Shown here: positions 43,385-54,755 of the stretch, piece by piece
Numbering within the stretch: the stretch's first letter is position 1
How the letters are laid out: every line of letters begins with the position of its first letter
DNA from: Betaproteobacteria bacterium
Lineage (GTDB): Bacteria > Pseudomonadota > Gammaproteobacteria > Burkholderiales > SG8-39
DNA: 55,946 bases
NCBI GenBank assembly: GCA_025356085.1
Contig: JANXUV010000229.1
Span: 1 to 55,946, forward strand
Direction of reading: 5' to 3'
The notes under the pieces: model-generated
Database searches by the model: none
What the model saw: the letters and a program-made list of their open reading frames with translations, nothing else
Told to the model about the DNA's origin: nothing
Translations under genes and position numbers: made by a program

Positions 43385-43990
43385 ATGAAGAAATATCTCA
43401 TCACCGGACTCCTGATCTGGATTCCGCTCGTCATCACGTTGTGGGTGCTGAAGCTGATCGTGGATGCGCTCGACCAGACGCTGCTGCTGCTGCCGCGCGA
43501 GTTTCAGACCGAGAACTGGCTCGGGCTGCACGTGCCCGGCATGGGCGTGGTGATGACGCTGGTGATCGTGTTCGCCACCGGCCTGCTGACCACCAACCTG
43601 ATCGGCGCGCGCCTGGTGCACTTCTGGCACGACATCCTGTACCGGATTCCGGTGGTGCGCTCGATCTATTCGAGCGTGAAGCAGATTTCGGACACCCTGT
43701 TCTCCTCCAGCGGCCAGGCGTTCAGGAAGGCGCTGCTGGTGCGCTGGCCGCACCAGGACATGTGGACCATCGCCTTTCTCACCGGCCGGCCCGGCGGCGA
43801 CATCGTCAATCACCTGAAGGGCGACTACGTCGGCGTCTATGTGCCGACCACGCCCAACCCGACCGGCGGCTACTTCGTCATCGTCGCGCGCAAGGACGTG
43901 ATCGAGCTCGACATAAGCGTGGACGAGGCGCTGAAGTACATCATCTCGATGGGCGTGGTGCCGCCGAACGGCAAGGTGGGCGGCAGATGA
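43385..43990 (+). CDS. DUF502 membrane protein
   Basis: A 201-aa protein with two N-terminal membrane segments ('[23 protein letters not shown]' and '[21 protein letters not shown]') and the conserved '[26 protein letters not shown]' and '[17 protein letters not shown]' of DUF502. Function is unknown. Its stop overlaps the aspS start (ATGA), a usual arrangement in this lineage. Confidence 0.92.
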   Translation: MKKYLITGLLIWIPLVITLWVLKLIVDALDQTLLLLPREFQTENWLGLHVPGMGVVMTLVIVFATGLLTTNLIGARLVHFWHDILYRIPVVRSIYSSVKQISDTLFSSSGQAFRKALLVRWPHQDMWTIAFLTGRPGGDIVNHLKGDYVGVYVPTTPNPTGGYFVIVARKDVIELDISVDEALKYIISMGVVPPNGKVGGR

Positions 43991-45762
43991 GCATGCGCAC
44001 CCACTACTGCGGTGAACTGAATGCGGCGCTGATCGGCAAGACGGTGACCATCGCCGGCTGGGCGCATCGCCGCCGCGACCATGGCGGCGTGATCTTCATC
44101 GACCTGCGGGATCGCGAGGGACTGGCGCAGGTGGTCTGCGATCCGGACCGCGCCGAGGCCTTCAGGCGGGCCGAGGGAGTGCGCGGGGAATTCGTCCTCC
44201 GCATTGTCGGCATGGTGCGGGCACGGCCCGCCGGGACCGTCAATCCGAACCTGCGCTCGGGCGAGGTCGAAGTGCTGGCGCACGAAGTAGAGATTCTCAA
44301 CCCTTCGCTGACGCCTCCGTTCCAGATCGACGACGAAAATATCTCGGAAACGGTGCGCCTGGAGCATCGCATCCTCGACCTGCGCCGCGACGTGATGCAG
44401 AAGAACCTGCGCCTGCGCCACCGCACCGCAATGGCGGCGCGCAGTTTCCTCGACGGCCATGGATTCATCGACATCGAGACGCCGGTGCTCTACAAGTCGA
44501 CGCCGGAAGGCGCGCGCGAGTTCCTCGTTCCCTCGCGCATCAACGACGGCCAGTTCTACGCGTTGCCGCAGAGCCCGCAGCTGTTCAAGCAGATGTTGAT
44601 GATCGCCGGCTTCGACCGCTACTACCAGATCGTCAAGTGCTTCCGCGACGAGGACCTGCGCGCCGACAGGCAGCCGGAGTTCACGCAGATCGACATCGAG
44701 ACCTCGTTCCTCGGCGAGCAGGCGATCCGCGACCTGATGGAAGCGCTCGCGCGCCATCTGTTCAAGGAAGTGCTCGGTGTCGAACTGGCGAACCCGTTCC
44801 CGGTGATGACCTACGAGGATGCCATTCGCGACTACGGCGTCGACAAGCCGGACCTGCGCATCCCGCTCAAGCTCGCGGAGCTGACCGACGTTATGAAGGA
44901 TGTCGATTTCAAGGTCTTCTCGGGGCCAGCCAACACCGCTGGCGGGCGTGTCGTGGCGCTGTGCGTGCCGGGCGGCGCGACGATATCGCGCAAGGAGATC
45001 GACGACTACACGGAATACCTGCGCGCCCTCGGCGCGAAGGGGCTCGCGTGGATCAAGGTAAATGAAACTGCCAAAGGGGCAGAGGGCCTGCAATCGCCGA
45101 TCGTGAAGAACATTCATCCGAAGGCGTTGACGGCAATTCTCGAAAGAACCGGCGCAAAAGACGGCGATCTCATCTTCTTCGGCGCGGACAGGGCCGAGGC
45201 ATGCAACGCCCACCTGGGCGCACTGCGCCAGAAGGTCGGCCACGACCGCGGCCTTGCCGAGAAGAGCTGGCGGCCGCTGTGGGTGGTGGATTTCCCGATG
45301 TTCGAGTACGACGAGGAATCGAAGGAGTGGAAGGCGCGCCACCACCCGTTCACCAGCCCGAAGGACGGCCACGAGGCGTTCATCGAAACGGACCAGGCGA
45401 AGGCCTACGCCAAGGCCTACGACATGGTGCTGAACGGCTGGGAAGTCGCCGGCGGCTCGGTGCGGATTCACCGCCAGGAAGTGCAGCAGCAGGTATTCCG
45501 GGCGCTGAAAATTTCGCCCGAAGACCAGCAGGCGAAATTCGGCTTCCTGCTGCAGGCACTCCAGTACGGAGCTCCTCCGCACGGCGGTATTGCTTTTGGC
45601 TTTGATCGGCTGGTGACGTTGATGGCCGGCGCGGAAGCGATCCGAGATGTGATCGCCTTCCCCAAGACCCAGCGCGGCCAGGACCTCGTCACCGGCGCGC
45701 CCTCGGCCGTCACCGAGCGCCAGCTGCGCGAACTTCACATCCGGCTGCGAAAGCAGGAATAG
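43987..45762 (+). CDS. aspS: Aspartyl-tRNA synthetase
   Basis: A 591-aa class II synthetase: an N-terminal OB anticodon-binding domain ('[23 protein letters not shown]'), motif 2 '[26 protein letters not shown]', a GAD insert domain, and motif 3 'GIAFGFDRL'. It charges tRNA-Asp (possibly also tRNA-Asn in this group). The start at 43987 overlaps the DUF502 stop; the longer tracked start is read-through. Confidence 0.96.
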   Translation: MSMRTHYCGELNAALIGKTVTIAGWAHRRRDHGGVIFIDLRDREGLAQVVCDPDRAEAFRRAEGVRGEFVLRIVGMVRARPAGTVNPNLRSGEVEVLAHEVEILNPSLTPPFQIDDENISETVRLEHRILDLRRDVMQKNLRLRHRTAMAARSFLDGHGFIDIETPVLYKSTPEGAREFLVPSRINDGQFYALPQSPQLFKQMLMIAGFDRYYQIVKCFRDEDLRADRQPEFTQIDIETSFLGEQAIRDLMEALARHLFKEVLGVELANPFPVMTYEDAIRDYGVDKPDLRIPLKLAELTDVMKDVDFKVFSGPANTAGGRVVALCVPGGATISRKEIDDYTEYLRALGAKGLAWIKVNETAKGAEGLQSPIVKNIHPKALTAILERTGAKDGDLIFFGADRAEACNAHLGALRQKVGHDRGLAEKSWRPLWVVDFPMFEYDEESKEWKARHHPFTSPKDGHEAFIETDQAKAYAKAYDMVLNGWEVAGGSVRIHRQEVQQQVFRALKISPEDQQAKFGFLLQALQYGAPPHGGIAFGFDRLVTLMAGAEAIRDVIAFPKTQRGQDLVTGAPSAVTERQLRELHIRLRKQE

Positions 45763-45775
45763 AGGCGCCACGCCG

Positions 45776-46105
45776 GTGAGGCTGTTTGCCGGGCTGCTGG
45801 CACTGGTTTTTTCGTTCAGCGCTTTTTGTTTTCCTGAATTGGAAAAAAACCAGCTTCCCAGGGAAGCGATCGAAACCCTCGCCTTGATCAAAAAGGGCGG
45901 TCCCTATCCGAACGAGCGTGACGGTGTCGTGTTCAGCAATCGGGAGAAGCTGCTGCCCGCTCGCGAACGCGGCTGGTACCGCGAGTACACCGTCCGCACC
46001 GGAGGCGAAAGAACGCGCGGCGCGCGGCGCATCGTCGCCGGGCGCGATGGTACGCTGTACTACAGCGACGACCATTACCGGAGCTTCAAGCGCATTCTGG
46101 AGTGA
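45776..46105 (+). CDS. Secreted barnase/RNase Sa-type ribonuclease
   Basis: A 109-aa protein with a signal peptide ('RLFAGLLALVFSFSAFC') and a microbial RNase N1/T1 domain. Probable catalytic residues are Glu70 ('WYREYTV'), Arg84/85 ('GARRIVAG') and His100 ('YYSDDHYRSF'), matching the barnase Glu-Arg-His set. It cleaves RNA after export, as an antibacterial or scavenging enzyme. It starts at GTG 13 bp after aspS. A barstar-like inhibitor gene follows after 4 bp, supporting a toxin/immunity pair. Confidence 0.85.
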   Translation: MRLFAGLLALVFSFSAFCFPELEKNQLPREAIETLALIKKGGPYPNERDGVVFSNREKLLPARERGWYREYTVRTGGERTRGARRIVAGRDGTLYYSDDHYRSFKRILE

Positions 46106-46109
46106 GACG

Positions 46110-46535
46110 ATGAGCAAGCTACTGCAGCGGCTGAGCGATGCGTCCAAATCCGGCGTCTACCGGACCTCGCGCACGGACGAGATCGTGCAGGCCACGCTGG
46201 GCAGCGCGCTTCAGGTGATTCCGATCGGGCTCAAGGGTGCGGACGGCAAGGATGCGCTGATGGCCCGCATGGCGCAGACGCTTGCGTTTCCGCCCTGGTT
46301 CGGCGGCAACTGGGATGCGCTGGAGGATTGCCTCTCCGATCTTTCCTGGTCGGACGCCGCCGGCCGCGTGCTGCTGTTCGAAGGTGCGGCGGAACTGCCG
46401 GTCGATGAGCGCGGCATCCTGATCGATATCCTCGCCTCTGCGGCGGCAACATGGGCGGAGCGCAAGCGCCCCTTCTTCGCCGTGTTTCTGGGCGGTCCGC
46501 CGACGCTGCCCGAGCTCTACAAATCGAACCGGTAA
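46110..46535 (+). CDS. Barstar-like ribonuclease inhibitor
   Basis: A 141-aa barstar-family protein. The core 'MARMAQTLAFPPWFGGNWDALEDCLSDLSW' contains the Asn-Trp-Asp-Ala-Leu inhibitor signature, and 'FFAVFLGG' is the final strand. It should block the co-encoded RNase in the cytoplasm before export. The longer tracked ORF is read-through; ATG 46110 is used. Confidence 0.87.
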   Translation: MSKLLQRLSDASKSGVYRTSRTDEIVQATLGSALQVIPIGLKGADGKDALMARMAQTLAFPPWFGGNWDALEDCLSDLSWSDAAGRVLLFEGAAELPVDERGILIDILASAAATWAERKRPFFAVFLGGPPTLPELYKSNR

Positions 46536-46548
46536 AGGTCAACCGGTG

Positions 46549-47001
46549 ATGCCGAAACTTCCGGTCTCGGTGCTGGTCGTCGTGCATACGGCGCGCGACG
46601 AGGTGCTGCTGCTCGAACGCGCGTCGCGCCCCGGGTTCTGGCAATCGGTGACCGGGTCGCTGGACCGCCCGGATGAGCCGCCGGCCGAGGCCGCGCGGCG
46701 CGAACTGCGCGAGGAGACCGGCATCGACGCGCAGGCGGCACCACTGGGGGCGCAGCTGCGGCGCTGGAATCTCGCGTACACCTTCGAGATCTACGCGCAA
46801 TGGCGCCACCGCTTCGCGCCAGGGACTACGCACAATACCGAGCATGTCTTCAGCCTGGAATTGGCGCAGCGGGTGCCGGTGGTGCTGGCTCCGCACGAGC
46901 ACGTCGCCAGCCTCTGGCTGCCGTTGCGGGAAGCCGCCGCCAAGTGCTTCTCATGGTCGAATCGCGATGCGATCGGCATGCTGAGGCAGGGCGCGCAATG
47001 A
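46549..47001 (+). CDS. nudB: Dihydroneopterin triphosphate diphosphatase (Nudix)
   Basis: A ~150-aa Nudix hydrolase. The Nudix box reads 'GSLDRPDEPPAEAARRELRE' followed by 'ETGI'. The N-terminal 'KLPVSVLVVVHTARDEVLLLERA' and 'FWQSVTG' match NudB, which acts in folate synthesis. The GTG at 46546 is an equally possible start. Its stop overlaps the next ATG by 4 bp. Confidence 0.9.
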   Translation: MPKLPVSVLVVVHTARDEVLLLERASRPGFWQSVTGSLDRPDEPPAEAARRELREETGIDAQAAPLGAQLRRWNLAYTFEIYAQWRHRFAPGTTHNTEHVFSLELAQRVPVVLAPHEHVASLWLPLREAAAKCFSWSNRDAIGMLRQGAQ

Positions 47002-47747
47002 GCACGAAACTGCGCGTCGTCACTCTCAATATTCACAAGGGGCTGTCGCAGTTCAACCGACGCATGGTGATCCACGAGCTGCGCGAGGGCCTGCGGCTGC
47101 TCAAGCCCGACGTGGTGTTCCTGCAGGAGGTGGCGGGCGACAACCGGCGCGACGCGAAACGCTTCGCCGCCTGGCCCGGCAAGGGCCAGCACGAGTTCCT
47201 GGCCGGCGACGAACTGCAACATGTCTATGGCCGCAATCGCGTACACCAGTACGGCCACTACGGCAACGCCATGCTGTCGCGCTTCCCAATCGTCTCGCAC
47301 GAGAACATGGATGTGTCGGATCATCGCTTCGAGCGCAGGGGGCTGCTGCACACGGTGCTCAAGGTGCCCGGCTGGCGGCGCAACCTGCATTGCGTCTGCG
47401 TGCATCTCTCCCTGCACGAGCGCGGCCGCAAGCGCCAGCTGGATGCGCTCGGGGAGCGGCTGCAGGAACTGGTGGCGCGCAACGCGCCGCTGATCATCGC
47501 CGGCGATTTCAACGACTGGCGCCAGCGCGCGAGCCCGATTCTCGAAAAAAGCCTCGGCATGACCGAAGCGTCGCTCGCGGCGTTCGGCCGCCACCAGAAG
47601 ACCTATCCGAGCCTGCTGCCGATGTTCAAGCTCGACCGCATTTACGTGCGCGGCTTCGAGGTGGTGAAGTCCCAGGTGCATCGCGGCCCGCCCTGGTCGC
47701 TGCTCTCGGACCACCTCGCGGTGAGCGCGGAGCTGGAGCGTGCCTGA
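46998..47747 (+). CDS. Endonuclease/exonuclease/phosphatase (EEP) family protein
   Basis: A 249-aa EEP fold enzyme: 'LRVVTLNIHKGLSQFNRR', 'DVVFLQEV', 'IAGDFNDWRQ' and 'SDHLAVSAEL' are the metal/catalytic motifs (Asn, Glu, Asp-x-Asn, Asp-His). In related genomes it is encoded beside clsB. The substrate may be nucleic acid or phospholipid headgroups. It overlaps clsB by 8 bp. Confidence 0.92.
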   Translation: MSTKLRVVTLNIHKGLSQFNRRMVIHELREGLRLLKPDVVFLQEVAGDNRRDAKRFAAWPGKGQHEFLAGDELQHVYGRNRVHQYGHYGNAMLSRFPIVSHENMDVSDHRFERRGLLHTVLKVPGWRRNLHCVCVHLSLHERGRKRQLDALGERLQELVARNAPLIIAGDFNDWRQRASPILEKSLGMTEASLAAFGRHQKTYPSLLPMFKLDRIYVRGFEVVKSQVHRGPPWSLLSDHLAVSAELERA

Positions 47748-48939
47748 CTACGCCGGCGGCAACCGCCTCGCGCTGCTGAAAAACGGCGAGCAGTACTTCC
47801 CGGCGCTGATCGCCGCGATCGATGCGGCGGCGGCGGAAGTGTTCCTCGAGACCTACATCTTCGCCGACGACCGGACCGGAGGCCTGGTCGTGGCAGCGCT
47901 GGCGCGCGCGGCGGAACGCGGCGTCGCCACGCACCTGCTGATCGACGGCTTCGGGGCGCACGATTTCCCGCCGCGCTTTCGCGAGATGCTGTCGAAGGCG
48001 AAGGCGGAAATCCTGGTGTTCCGGCCGTCGGTGAGCCCCTGGCCGTTCTGGAAGCAGCGCAGCCGCCTGCGGCGAATGCACCGCAAGTTGGCGAGCATCG
48101 ACGGCGCGCTGGCGTTCGTCGGCGGCATCAATATCATCGACGACTACGACACGTCGGCCCAGGTACCGCCGCGCTACGACTACGCCGTGCGCATCGAAGG
48201 CCCGCTCGCGGCGCGCGTGCGCGCGGAGGCATCGAAGCTCTGGACGCGCGTTGCCTGGGCGACGTCCGGCAATCGCTGGCGCCGCTGGCCCGGGTTTGCG
48301 ATGCTATTGGGCCGCGCGGCGCTCCACGCGCCGCCGCAGGCAAGTCCGGCGGTCGGCGGCCAGCTCGCTCGGCTGGTGGTGCGCGACAGCGTGCGGCACC
48401 GGCGCGACATCGAGGATGCCTACCTGGAACAGATCGACGCAGCGCGCTCGGAAGTGATCATCGCCAATGCCTACTTCTTCCCGACGCGCCGCTTCCGCCG
48501 CGCGCTTCATCAAGCGGCGCATCGCGGCGTCGAAGTAGCGCTGCTGCTGCAGGGAAAGTCGAACCACCCGCTGCTGTTTTACGCGTCCCGGGCGCTGTAC
48601 CGCTCCCTGCTCCGAGCGGGCGTGCGCATCCACGAGTACTACCCTAGCGAGCTGCATGCGAAGGTGGCGGTCTTCGACAGCCGCGTGGCCACGGTCGGCT
48701 CGTCGAACATCGACCCGTTTAGCCTGGGCCTGGCGCGCGAGGCAAACGTGTTCGTGGACGACGGGCCGTTCGCCACCGAGCTGCGCGCCAGCCTGCGCGA
48801 GGCGATCGAGAAGAAGGCGCGCGCGGTGCCCGCCGACTACTGGCAGCGCCTGGACTTCGCGCTGAAGCTGCGCATCTGGCTCGCCTATCGCGTCGCACGC
48901 GTGATCATGTCGGTCTACGGCGTCGACTGGTTGCGATAG
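47740..48939 (+). CDS. clsB: Cardiolipin synthase B
   Basis: A 399-aa phospholipase-D superfamily protein with two HKD motifs: 'MHRKLASIDGALAFVGGINI' and 'LHAKVAVFDSRVATVGSSNI'. It lacks N-terminal membrane spans, as ClsB does. It joins phosphatidyl groups to make cardiolipin. The GTG start overlaps the EEP gene end, so the two are translationally coupled. Confidence 0.93.
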   Translation: MPDYAGGNRLALLKNGEQYFPALIAAIDAAAAEVFLETYIFADDRTGGLVVAALARAAERGVATHLLIDGFGAHDFPPRFREMLSKAKAEILVFRPSVSPWPFWKQRSRLRRMHRKLASIDGALAFVGGINIIDDYDTSAQVPPRYDYAVRIEGPLAARVRAEASKLWTRVAWATSGNRWRRWPGFAMLLGRAALHAPPQASPAVGGQLARLVVRDSVRHRRDIEDAYLEQIDAARSEVIIANAYFFPTRRFRRALHQAAHRGVEVALLLQGKSNHPLLFYASRALYRSLLRAGVRIHEYYPSELHAKVAVFDSRVATVGSSNIDPFSLGLAREANVFVDDGPFATELRASLREAIEKKARAVPADYWQRLDFALKLRIWLAYRVARVIMSVYGVDWLR

Positions 48940-48955
48940 CCGGTAGACTGCCGGC

Positions 48956-49657
48956 GTGACATCGTTTCGCCGCCACGCCGAATGGCACCGCACCGACCGG
49001 ATCGGGTGGCTGCGCGCCGCGGTGCTCGGCGCCAATGACGGCATCGTCTCCACCGCGAGCCTGGTGGTCGGCGTGGCGGCCGCCCATGCAAACCATGAGG
49101 CCATTCTGGTGGCCGCGGTCGCCGGGCTTGTGGCCGGTGCGATGTCGATGGCGGCCGGCGAATATGTATCCGTCCATTCTCAGGCCGACACCGAGAGCGC
49201 CGATCTGTCGCGCGAGCGCGCCGAGTTGGTGTCGGATCCGGCGGCGGAATTGCGCGAGCTGACGGCGATCTATGTTGCCCGTGGATTGGAGCAGACTCTC
49301 GCGCGGCAGGTCGCGGAGCGCCTGACGGCGCACGACGCCCTTGGCGCGCATGCGCGCGACGAACTCGGAATTTCCGCGACGCTCAGTGCCCGGCCGGTTC
49401 AGGCGGCGCTGGCTTCGGCGGTCAGCTTTGCGATCGGCGCGCTGTTGCCGCTGGCGGTGACGGCCCTGGCGCCGGCGCAGGGACTGATCGCATGGGTCTG
49501 CGGCACTTCCCTTGTCTTCCTCGCGCTGCTGGGTGCGATCGCGGCGCGCGCCGGGGGCGCCGGCGTCGCCATGGGCGCATGGCGGGTCACCTTCTGGGGT
49601 GCGCTCGCGATGGCGATCACCGCAGGCGTGGGGGCTGCCTTCGGGGCCGTGACTTGA
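48956..49657 (+). CDS. VIT1/CCC1-family metal transporter
   Basis: A 233-aa membrane protein: 'LRAAVLGANDGIVSTASLVVGVAAA', 'GLVAGAMSMAAGEYVSVHSQADTE' and three C-terminal membrane spans. The family moves iron or manganese out of the cytoplasm. It starts at GTG 16 bp after clsB, the last gene of the run. Confidence 0.92.
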   Translation: MTSFRRHAEWHRTDRIGWLRAAVLGANDGIVSTASLVVGVAAAHANHEAILVAAVAGLVAGAMSMAAGEYVSVHSQADTESADLSRERAELVSDPAAELRELTAIYVARGLEQTLARQVAERLTAHDALGAHARDELGISATLSARPVQAALASAVSFAIGALLPLAVTALAPAQGLIAWVCGTSLVFLALLGAIAARAGGAGVAMGAWRVTFWGALAMAITAGVGAAFGAVT

Positions 49658-49676
49658 CGGCAGGGCAGTCGGCGAC

Positions 49677-50147
49677 TTAGCCGGGCGGCTTGCCGGAAGG
49701 CCGGCGGCGGAACATGCCCCAGCCCTCCATCGTCATTACCATCTCGCCGCGCTGGTTGACTGCTTCCCAGCGCGATTGCAGCAGGCCGATCCCGGGCTTG
49801 CTCTCGGACACGCGCGCGCCTGTGGTGAGGCGGCGATAGGTGATGGTGTCCCCCGCGCGCACCGGCGCCAGCCAGCGGATGTTGTCCAGTCCGGGCGAAC
49901 CCAGGCTCGCGGAGCGGTTGACGTATTTGTCCACCATCAGCCGCATCGCCATCGCGCAGGTGTGCCAGCCGCTCGCGATCAGGCCCTTGAAAAATGATTT
50001 TTTCGCCGCCTCCGGGTCGATATGGAAAGGCTGCGGGTCGAACTGGCGGGCGAAGGCGATGATGTCCTCCTCCGTGAAGGTGTGGCTGCCAATTTCGAGC
50101 GTGCCGGCTTCCTGCAGGTCTTCCCAATAGAGCAGTTCATCTGCCAT
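49677..50147 (-). CDS. MaoC-family (R)-hydratase-like dehydratase
   Basis: A ~156-aa hotdog protein with 'SHTFTEEDIIAFARQFDPQPFHIDPEAAKKSFFKGLIASGWHTCA', holding the Asp and His of the hydratase-2 motif. It hydrates enoyl-CoA-type substrates. The start at 50147 (MADELLYWEDL) lies 1 bp after the thioesterase stop; the tracked longer ORF is read-through. Confidence 0.9.
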   Translation of the reverse strand: MADELLYWEDLQEAGTLEIGSHTFTEEDIIAFARQFDPQPFHIDPEAAKKSFFKGLIASGWHTCAMAMRLMVDKYVNRSASLGSPGLDNIRWLAPVRAGDTITYRRLTTGARVSESKPGIGLLQSRWEAVNQRGEMVMTMEGWGMFRRRPSGKPPG

Positions 50148-50148
50148 C

Positions 50149-50604
50149 TCAATTCTCCGCGGGGGCAGTGCGTTCATGCGAGCGCACGCGGGCCCGCACA
50201 TCCTCGGGCAACGGCGCTGGCTTCATGGTTTTCGGGTCGGCGTTTACATACACCAGTTCCGCAGTGATCAGCGGTGCCGGCGAAGGATCGGGCCGTTCGC
50301 GCCAGATCTCGAACTGGAAGGTCATGCTGCTGCGGCCGAGCTTCGCTACCCGGCAGTGCACCGCGAGTTCTTCGTCGTAACGCGCAGAGCCGAGGTATTC
50401 CACCGCGGCCTTTCTGAGGAAAATGTCGTTGGCGTACTTGTCGACGTAGCCCTCGGGGTAGGCAACGCCGATGGCGCGGAAGTATTCGGCGAACGCGGTG
50501 TCGATGTAGGTCAGGTAGTGGCCGTTGAACACCACTTTCTGCATGTCCACCTCGGCCCACCGCACGCGCAGCCGGTGGACACAGTTGTAGTCTTGTTTTG
50601 CCAT
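50149..50604 (-). CDS. Acyl-CoA thioesterase, YbgC/4HBT type
   Basis: A 151-aa hotdog thioesterase: 'VRWAEVDMQKVVFNGHYLTYIDTAFAEYFRAIG' carries the catalytic Asp, and 'FLRKAAVEYLGSARYDEELAVHCRV' is typical. It is adjacent to the MaoC gene, suggesting joint action on acyl-CoA. Confidence 0.9.
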   Translation of the reverse strand: MAKQDYNCVHRLRVRWAEVDMQKVVFNGHYLTYIDTAFAEYFRAIGVAYPEGYVDKYANDIFLRKAAVEYLGSARYDEELAVHCRVAKLGRSSMTFQFEIWRERPDPSPAPLITAELVYVNADPKTMKPAPLPEDVRARVRSHERTAPAEN

Positions 50605-50620
50605 TGCCGCCGAGTGTAAT

Positions 50621-51043
50621 CTAGCTGCGCGCTTGATCGTGCAGCAGGCGCACTTCGAGCATGTTGCGTATCCGTGTCTGTCCCTCCTCGGGATCGAAGG
50701 GCTGGGAGATGAAATCCTTTGCGCCCGCCCTGAGCGCGTGCGGCTTGTGGGAGGGCTCGGCGGTGATCGCGAGCACTGGCACGTACCCCTCGGATTCGAT
50801 TTCGCTGAGTTCTTCCATCACATGAAAGCCGTTCATCCCCGGCATTTGCAGGTCGAGCAGAATCAAATCGTAGCGGTGGGTGCGATGCAGCTCGCCCACC
50901 TCGCTGGCGTTCGTCGTGAACGACGTGGCGCTGCAGCCGGCCTCGCGCAGCATTTCCGTCAGCATGCGCGCGGTCATTTCCTGGTCGTCGACGACCAGGA
51001 TCCTGCCGTTCAGGATGTCGGAAGGCGTGATCGCGAGCGGCAT
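50621..51043 (-). CDS. Single-domain response regulator (CheY-like)
   Basis: A ~140-aa receiver domain: acidic 'VVDDQE', phospho-acceptor Asp in 'DLILLDLQMPGMNG', Thr in 'AITAEP' and Lys in 'AGAKDF'. No output domain is present. No histidine kinase is nearby. The ATG at 51043 is the family start; the tracked ORF extends upstream by read-through. Confidence 0.9.
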   Translation of the reverse strand: MPLAITPSDILNGRILVVDDQEMTARMLTEMLREAGCSATSFTTNASEVGELHRTHRYDLILLDLQMPGMNGFHVMEELSEIESEGYVPVLAITAEPSHKPHALRAGAKDFISQPFDPEEGQTRIRNMLEVRLLHDQARS

Positions 51044-51151
51044 TTTGGGCAGTCCGGGCGGGACAAGAAGTAGGCGAACGGCGCGAAGGTCTGTAGGACG
51101 GGGGCGGAAGTCGGCATTGCGAGGATTTCCAACGCGTACTATTGCCTCCCG

Positions 51152-51610
51152 ATGGATGAAATCGTGGTGCGCAGCAAGGTCAAATGGCCGGACGTTCCCG
51201 ACGTCTACGGCTGGCTGTCGCTCGACCGGCGCGGTAACTGGCTGCTGAAACGCGAACGAATCGGCAATGCGGCACTGCGCGCGTTCATCAGTCGCAATTA
51301 CCAGCCCGACGCGCTTGGCCGCTGGTATTTCCAGAATGGCCCCCAGCGCGTGTTTGTATCGCTCGCCTATACACCACTCGTGCTGCATTTCGATGGCGAG
51401 GCACTGTTCGATCATTGCGGCAAGCCGTTTCAGTCGGAGCAGGCTTTTCTCGACGATGAGGGCTCGGTATTGATGATCGGGAAGCCCGGCATCGGCCTGC
51501 TGGATGACCGGGATCTGGCCGGCTATGCCGACCGGGCCCAGGGACTGCCGGGCATTGCCCGGGAGACCGTTCAGGCGCGCTTCGGCTTCGTCGCCCATCC
51601 TGCCGCATGA
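51152..51610 (+). CDS. Conserved hypothetical protein upstream of rpsL
   Basis: A 152-aa protein without signal or membrane segment: 'VKWPDVPDVYGWLSLDRRGNWLLKRERIGNAALRAFISRNY', 'YFQNGPQRVFVSLAYTPLVLHFD', 'DEGSVLMIGKPGIGLLDDRDLAGY'. It looks like a compact beta-rich cytoplasmic protein. I do not recognise the family. It lies 124 bp before rpsL, and the rpsL promoter lies in that gap. Confidence 0.75.
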   Translation: MDEIVVRSKVKWPDVPDVYGWLSLDRRGNWLLKRERIGNAALRAFISRNYQPDALGRWYFQNGPQRVFVSLAYTPLVLHFDGEALFDHCGKPFQSEQAFLDDEGSVLMIGKPGIGLLDDRDLAGYADRAQGLPGIARETVQARFGFVAHPAA

Positions 51611-51614
51611 ATCC

Positions 51615-51643
51615 TTGCGCCACGGCAAAAACCTCTTTATAAT
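51615..51643 (+). promoter_or_regulatory. Promoter of the str operon
   Basis: TTGCGC (51615-51620) and a perfect TATAAT (51638-51643) are separated by 17 bp. It lies about 90 bp before rpsL and is the strongest sigma-70-like promoter seen in the window, fitting ribosomal gene expression. Confidence 0.8.
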
Positions 51644-51666
51644 CCGGCCTCTTTTTTAGACCCCCT

Positions 51667-51699
51667 GGGCGGCTACGCGTGTAGCAAACGTGGCCGCCC
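51667..51699 (+). promoter_or_regulatory. Leader hairpin upstream of rpsL
   Basis: GGGCGGC (51667-51673) pairs with GCCGCCC (51693-51699), enclosing a smaller CTAC/GTAG stem. It lies in the transcribed leader, 35 bp before the rpsL ATG, and lacks a long T-run. It may stabilise or regulate the message, for example through a ribosomal protein. Confidence 0.5.
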
Positions 51700-51734
51700 G
51701 GTTCGTTTCTGGATTAGCAAAACTTTCGGAAAAC

Positions 51735-52112
51735 ATGCCTACCGTCAATCAGTTAATGCGCCATGGACGCGGCGCCAAGAAGGCCAAGTCCAAGGTTCCG
51801 GCCCTGGTGGGCTCACCGCAAAAGCGGGGGGTCTGCACGCGCGTGTACACCACCACCCCTAAAAAGCCGAACTCCGCGCTGCGAAAAGTCGCCAAGGTGC
51901 GCTTGACCAACGGTTTCGAGGTGATCGGCTACATCGGCGGCGAAGGCCACAACCTGCAGGAGCACTCGGTGGTGCTGATCCGCGGCGGCCGGGTGAAGGA
52001 TTTGCCGGGCGTGCGCTACCACATCGTGCGCGGCTCGCTGGACACGCAGGGAGTGAAAGACCGCAAGCAGAGCCGCTCGAAGTACGGCGCCAAGATGGCG
52101 AAATCCGCCTGA
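51735..52112 (+). CDS. rpsL: 30S ribosomal protein S12
   Basis: A 125-aa S12 protein ('[20 protein letters not shown]', '[25 protein letters not shown]'). Lys43 in '[11 protein letters not shown]' is the wild-type, streptomycin-sensitive residue. The ATG at 51735 is the family start. It opens the str operon. Confidence 0.98.
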   Translation: MPTVNQLMRHGRGAKKAKSKVPALVGSPQKRGVCTRVYTTTPKKPNSALRKVAKVRLTNGFEVIGYIGGEGHNLQEHSVVLIRGGRVKDLPGVRYHIVRGSLDTQGVKDRKQSRSKYGAKMAKSA

Positions 52113-52141
52113 TCGCCTAAGAGAACAGAGAGAGTAAACGC

Positions 52142-52612
52142 ATGCCACGCCGCAGAGAAGTACCCAAGCGCGAGATCCTCCCGGACCCGAAGTTCGCCAA
52201 CCTGGACCTGGCGAAGTTCATGAACGTACTGATGACGAGCGGCAAGAAGTCAGTCGCCGAAAGCATCGTTTACGGCGCCCTGGAAATGATCAAGACCAAG
52301 TCCGGCAAGGACCCGATCGAGGTGTTCGCGACGGCGGTGCAGAACGTCAAGCCGGTGGTGGAAGTGAAGAGCCGCCGGGTCGGCGGCGCCAACTACCAGG
52401 TGCCGGTGGAAGTGCGCCCGGTGCGCCGCATGGCGCTGTCGATGCGCTGGATCCGCGAGGCGGCGCAGAAGCGCGGCGAGAAGTCGATGATGCAACGCCT
52501 GGCGGGCGAGCTCGCCGAGGCGGCCGAGGGCCGTGGCGGCGCGATGAAGAAGCGCGAGGAAGTACACCGCATGGCAGAGGCCAACAAGGCTTTCTCGCAC
52601 TACAGGTTCTAA
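52142..52612 (+). CDS. rpsG: 30S ribosomal protein S7
   Basis: A 156-aa S7 protein ('[27 protein letters not shown]', '[24 protein letters not shown]'). It nucleates assembly of the 30S head. It is 29 bp after rpsL in the conserved order. Confidence 0.98.
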   Translation: MPRRREVPKREILPDPKFANLDLAKFMNVLMTSGKKSVAESIVYGALEMIKTKSGKDPIEVFATAVQNVKPVVEVKSRRVGGANYQVPVEVRPVRRMALSMRWIREAAQKRGEKSMMQRLAGELAEAAEGRGGAMKKREEVHRMAEANKAFSHYRF

Positions 52613-52628
52613 GGACACAGACAGGTAA

Positions 52629-54731
<2,103 letters not shown>

Positions 54732-54755
54732 CAACCGAATCGACCGGGAAACATC

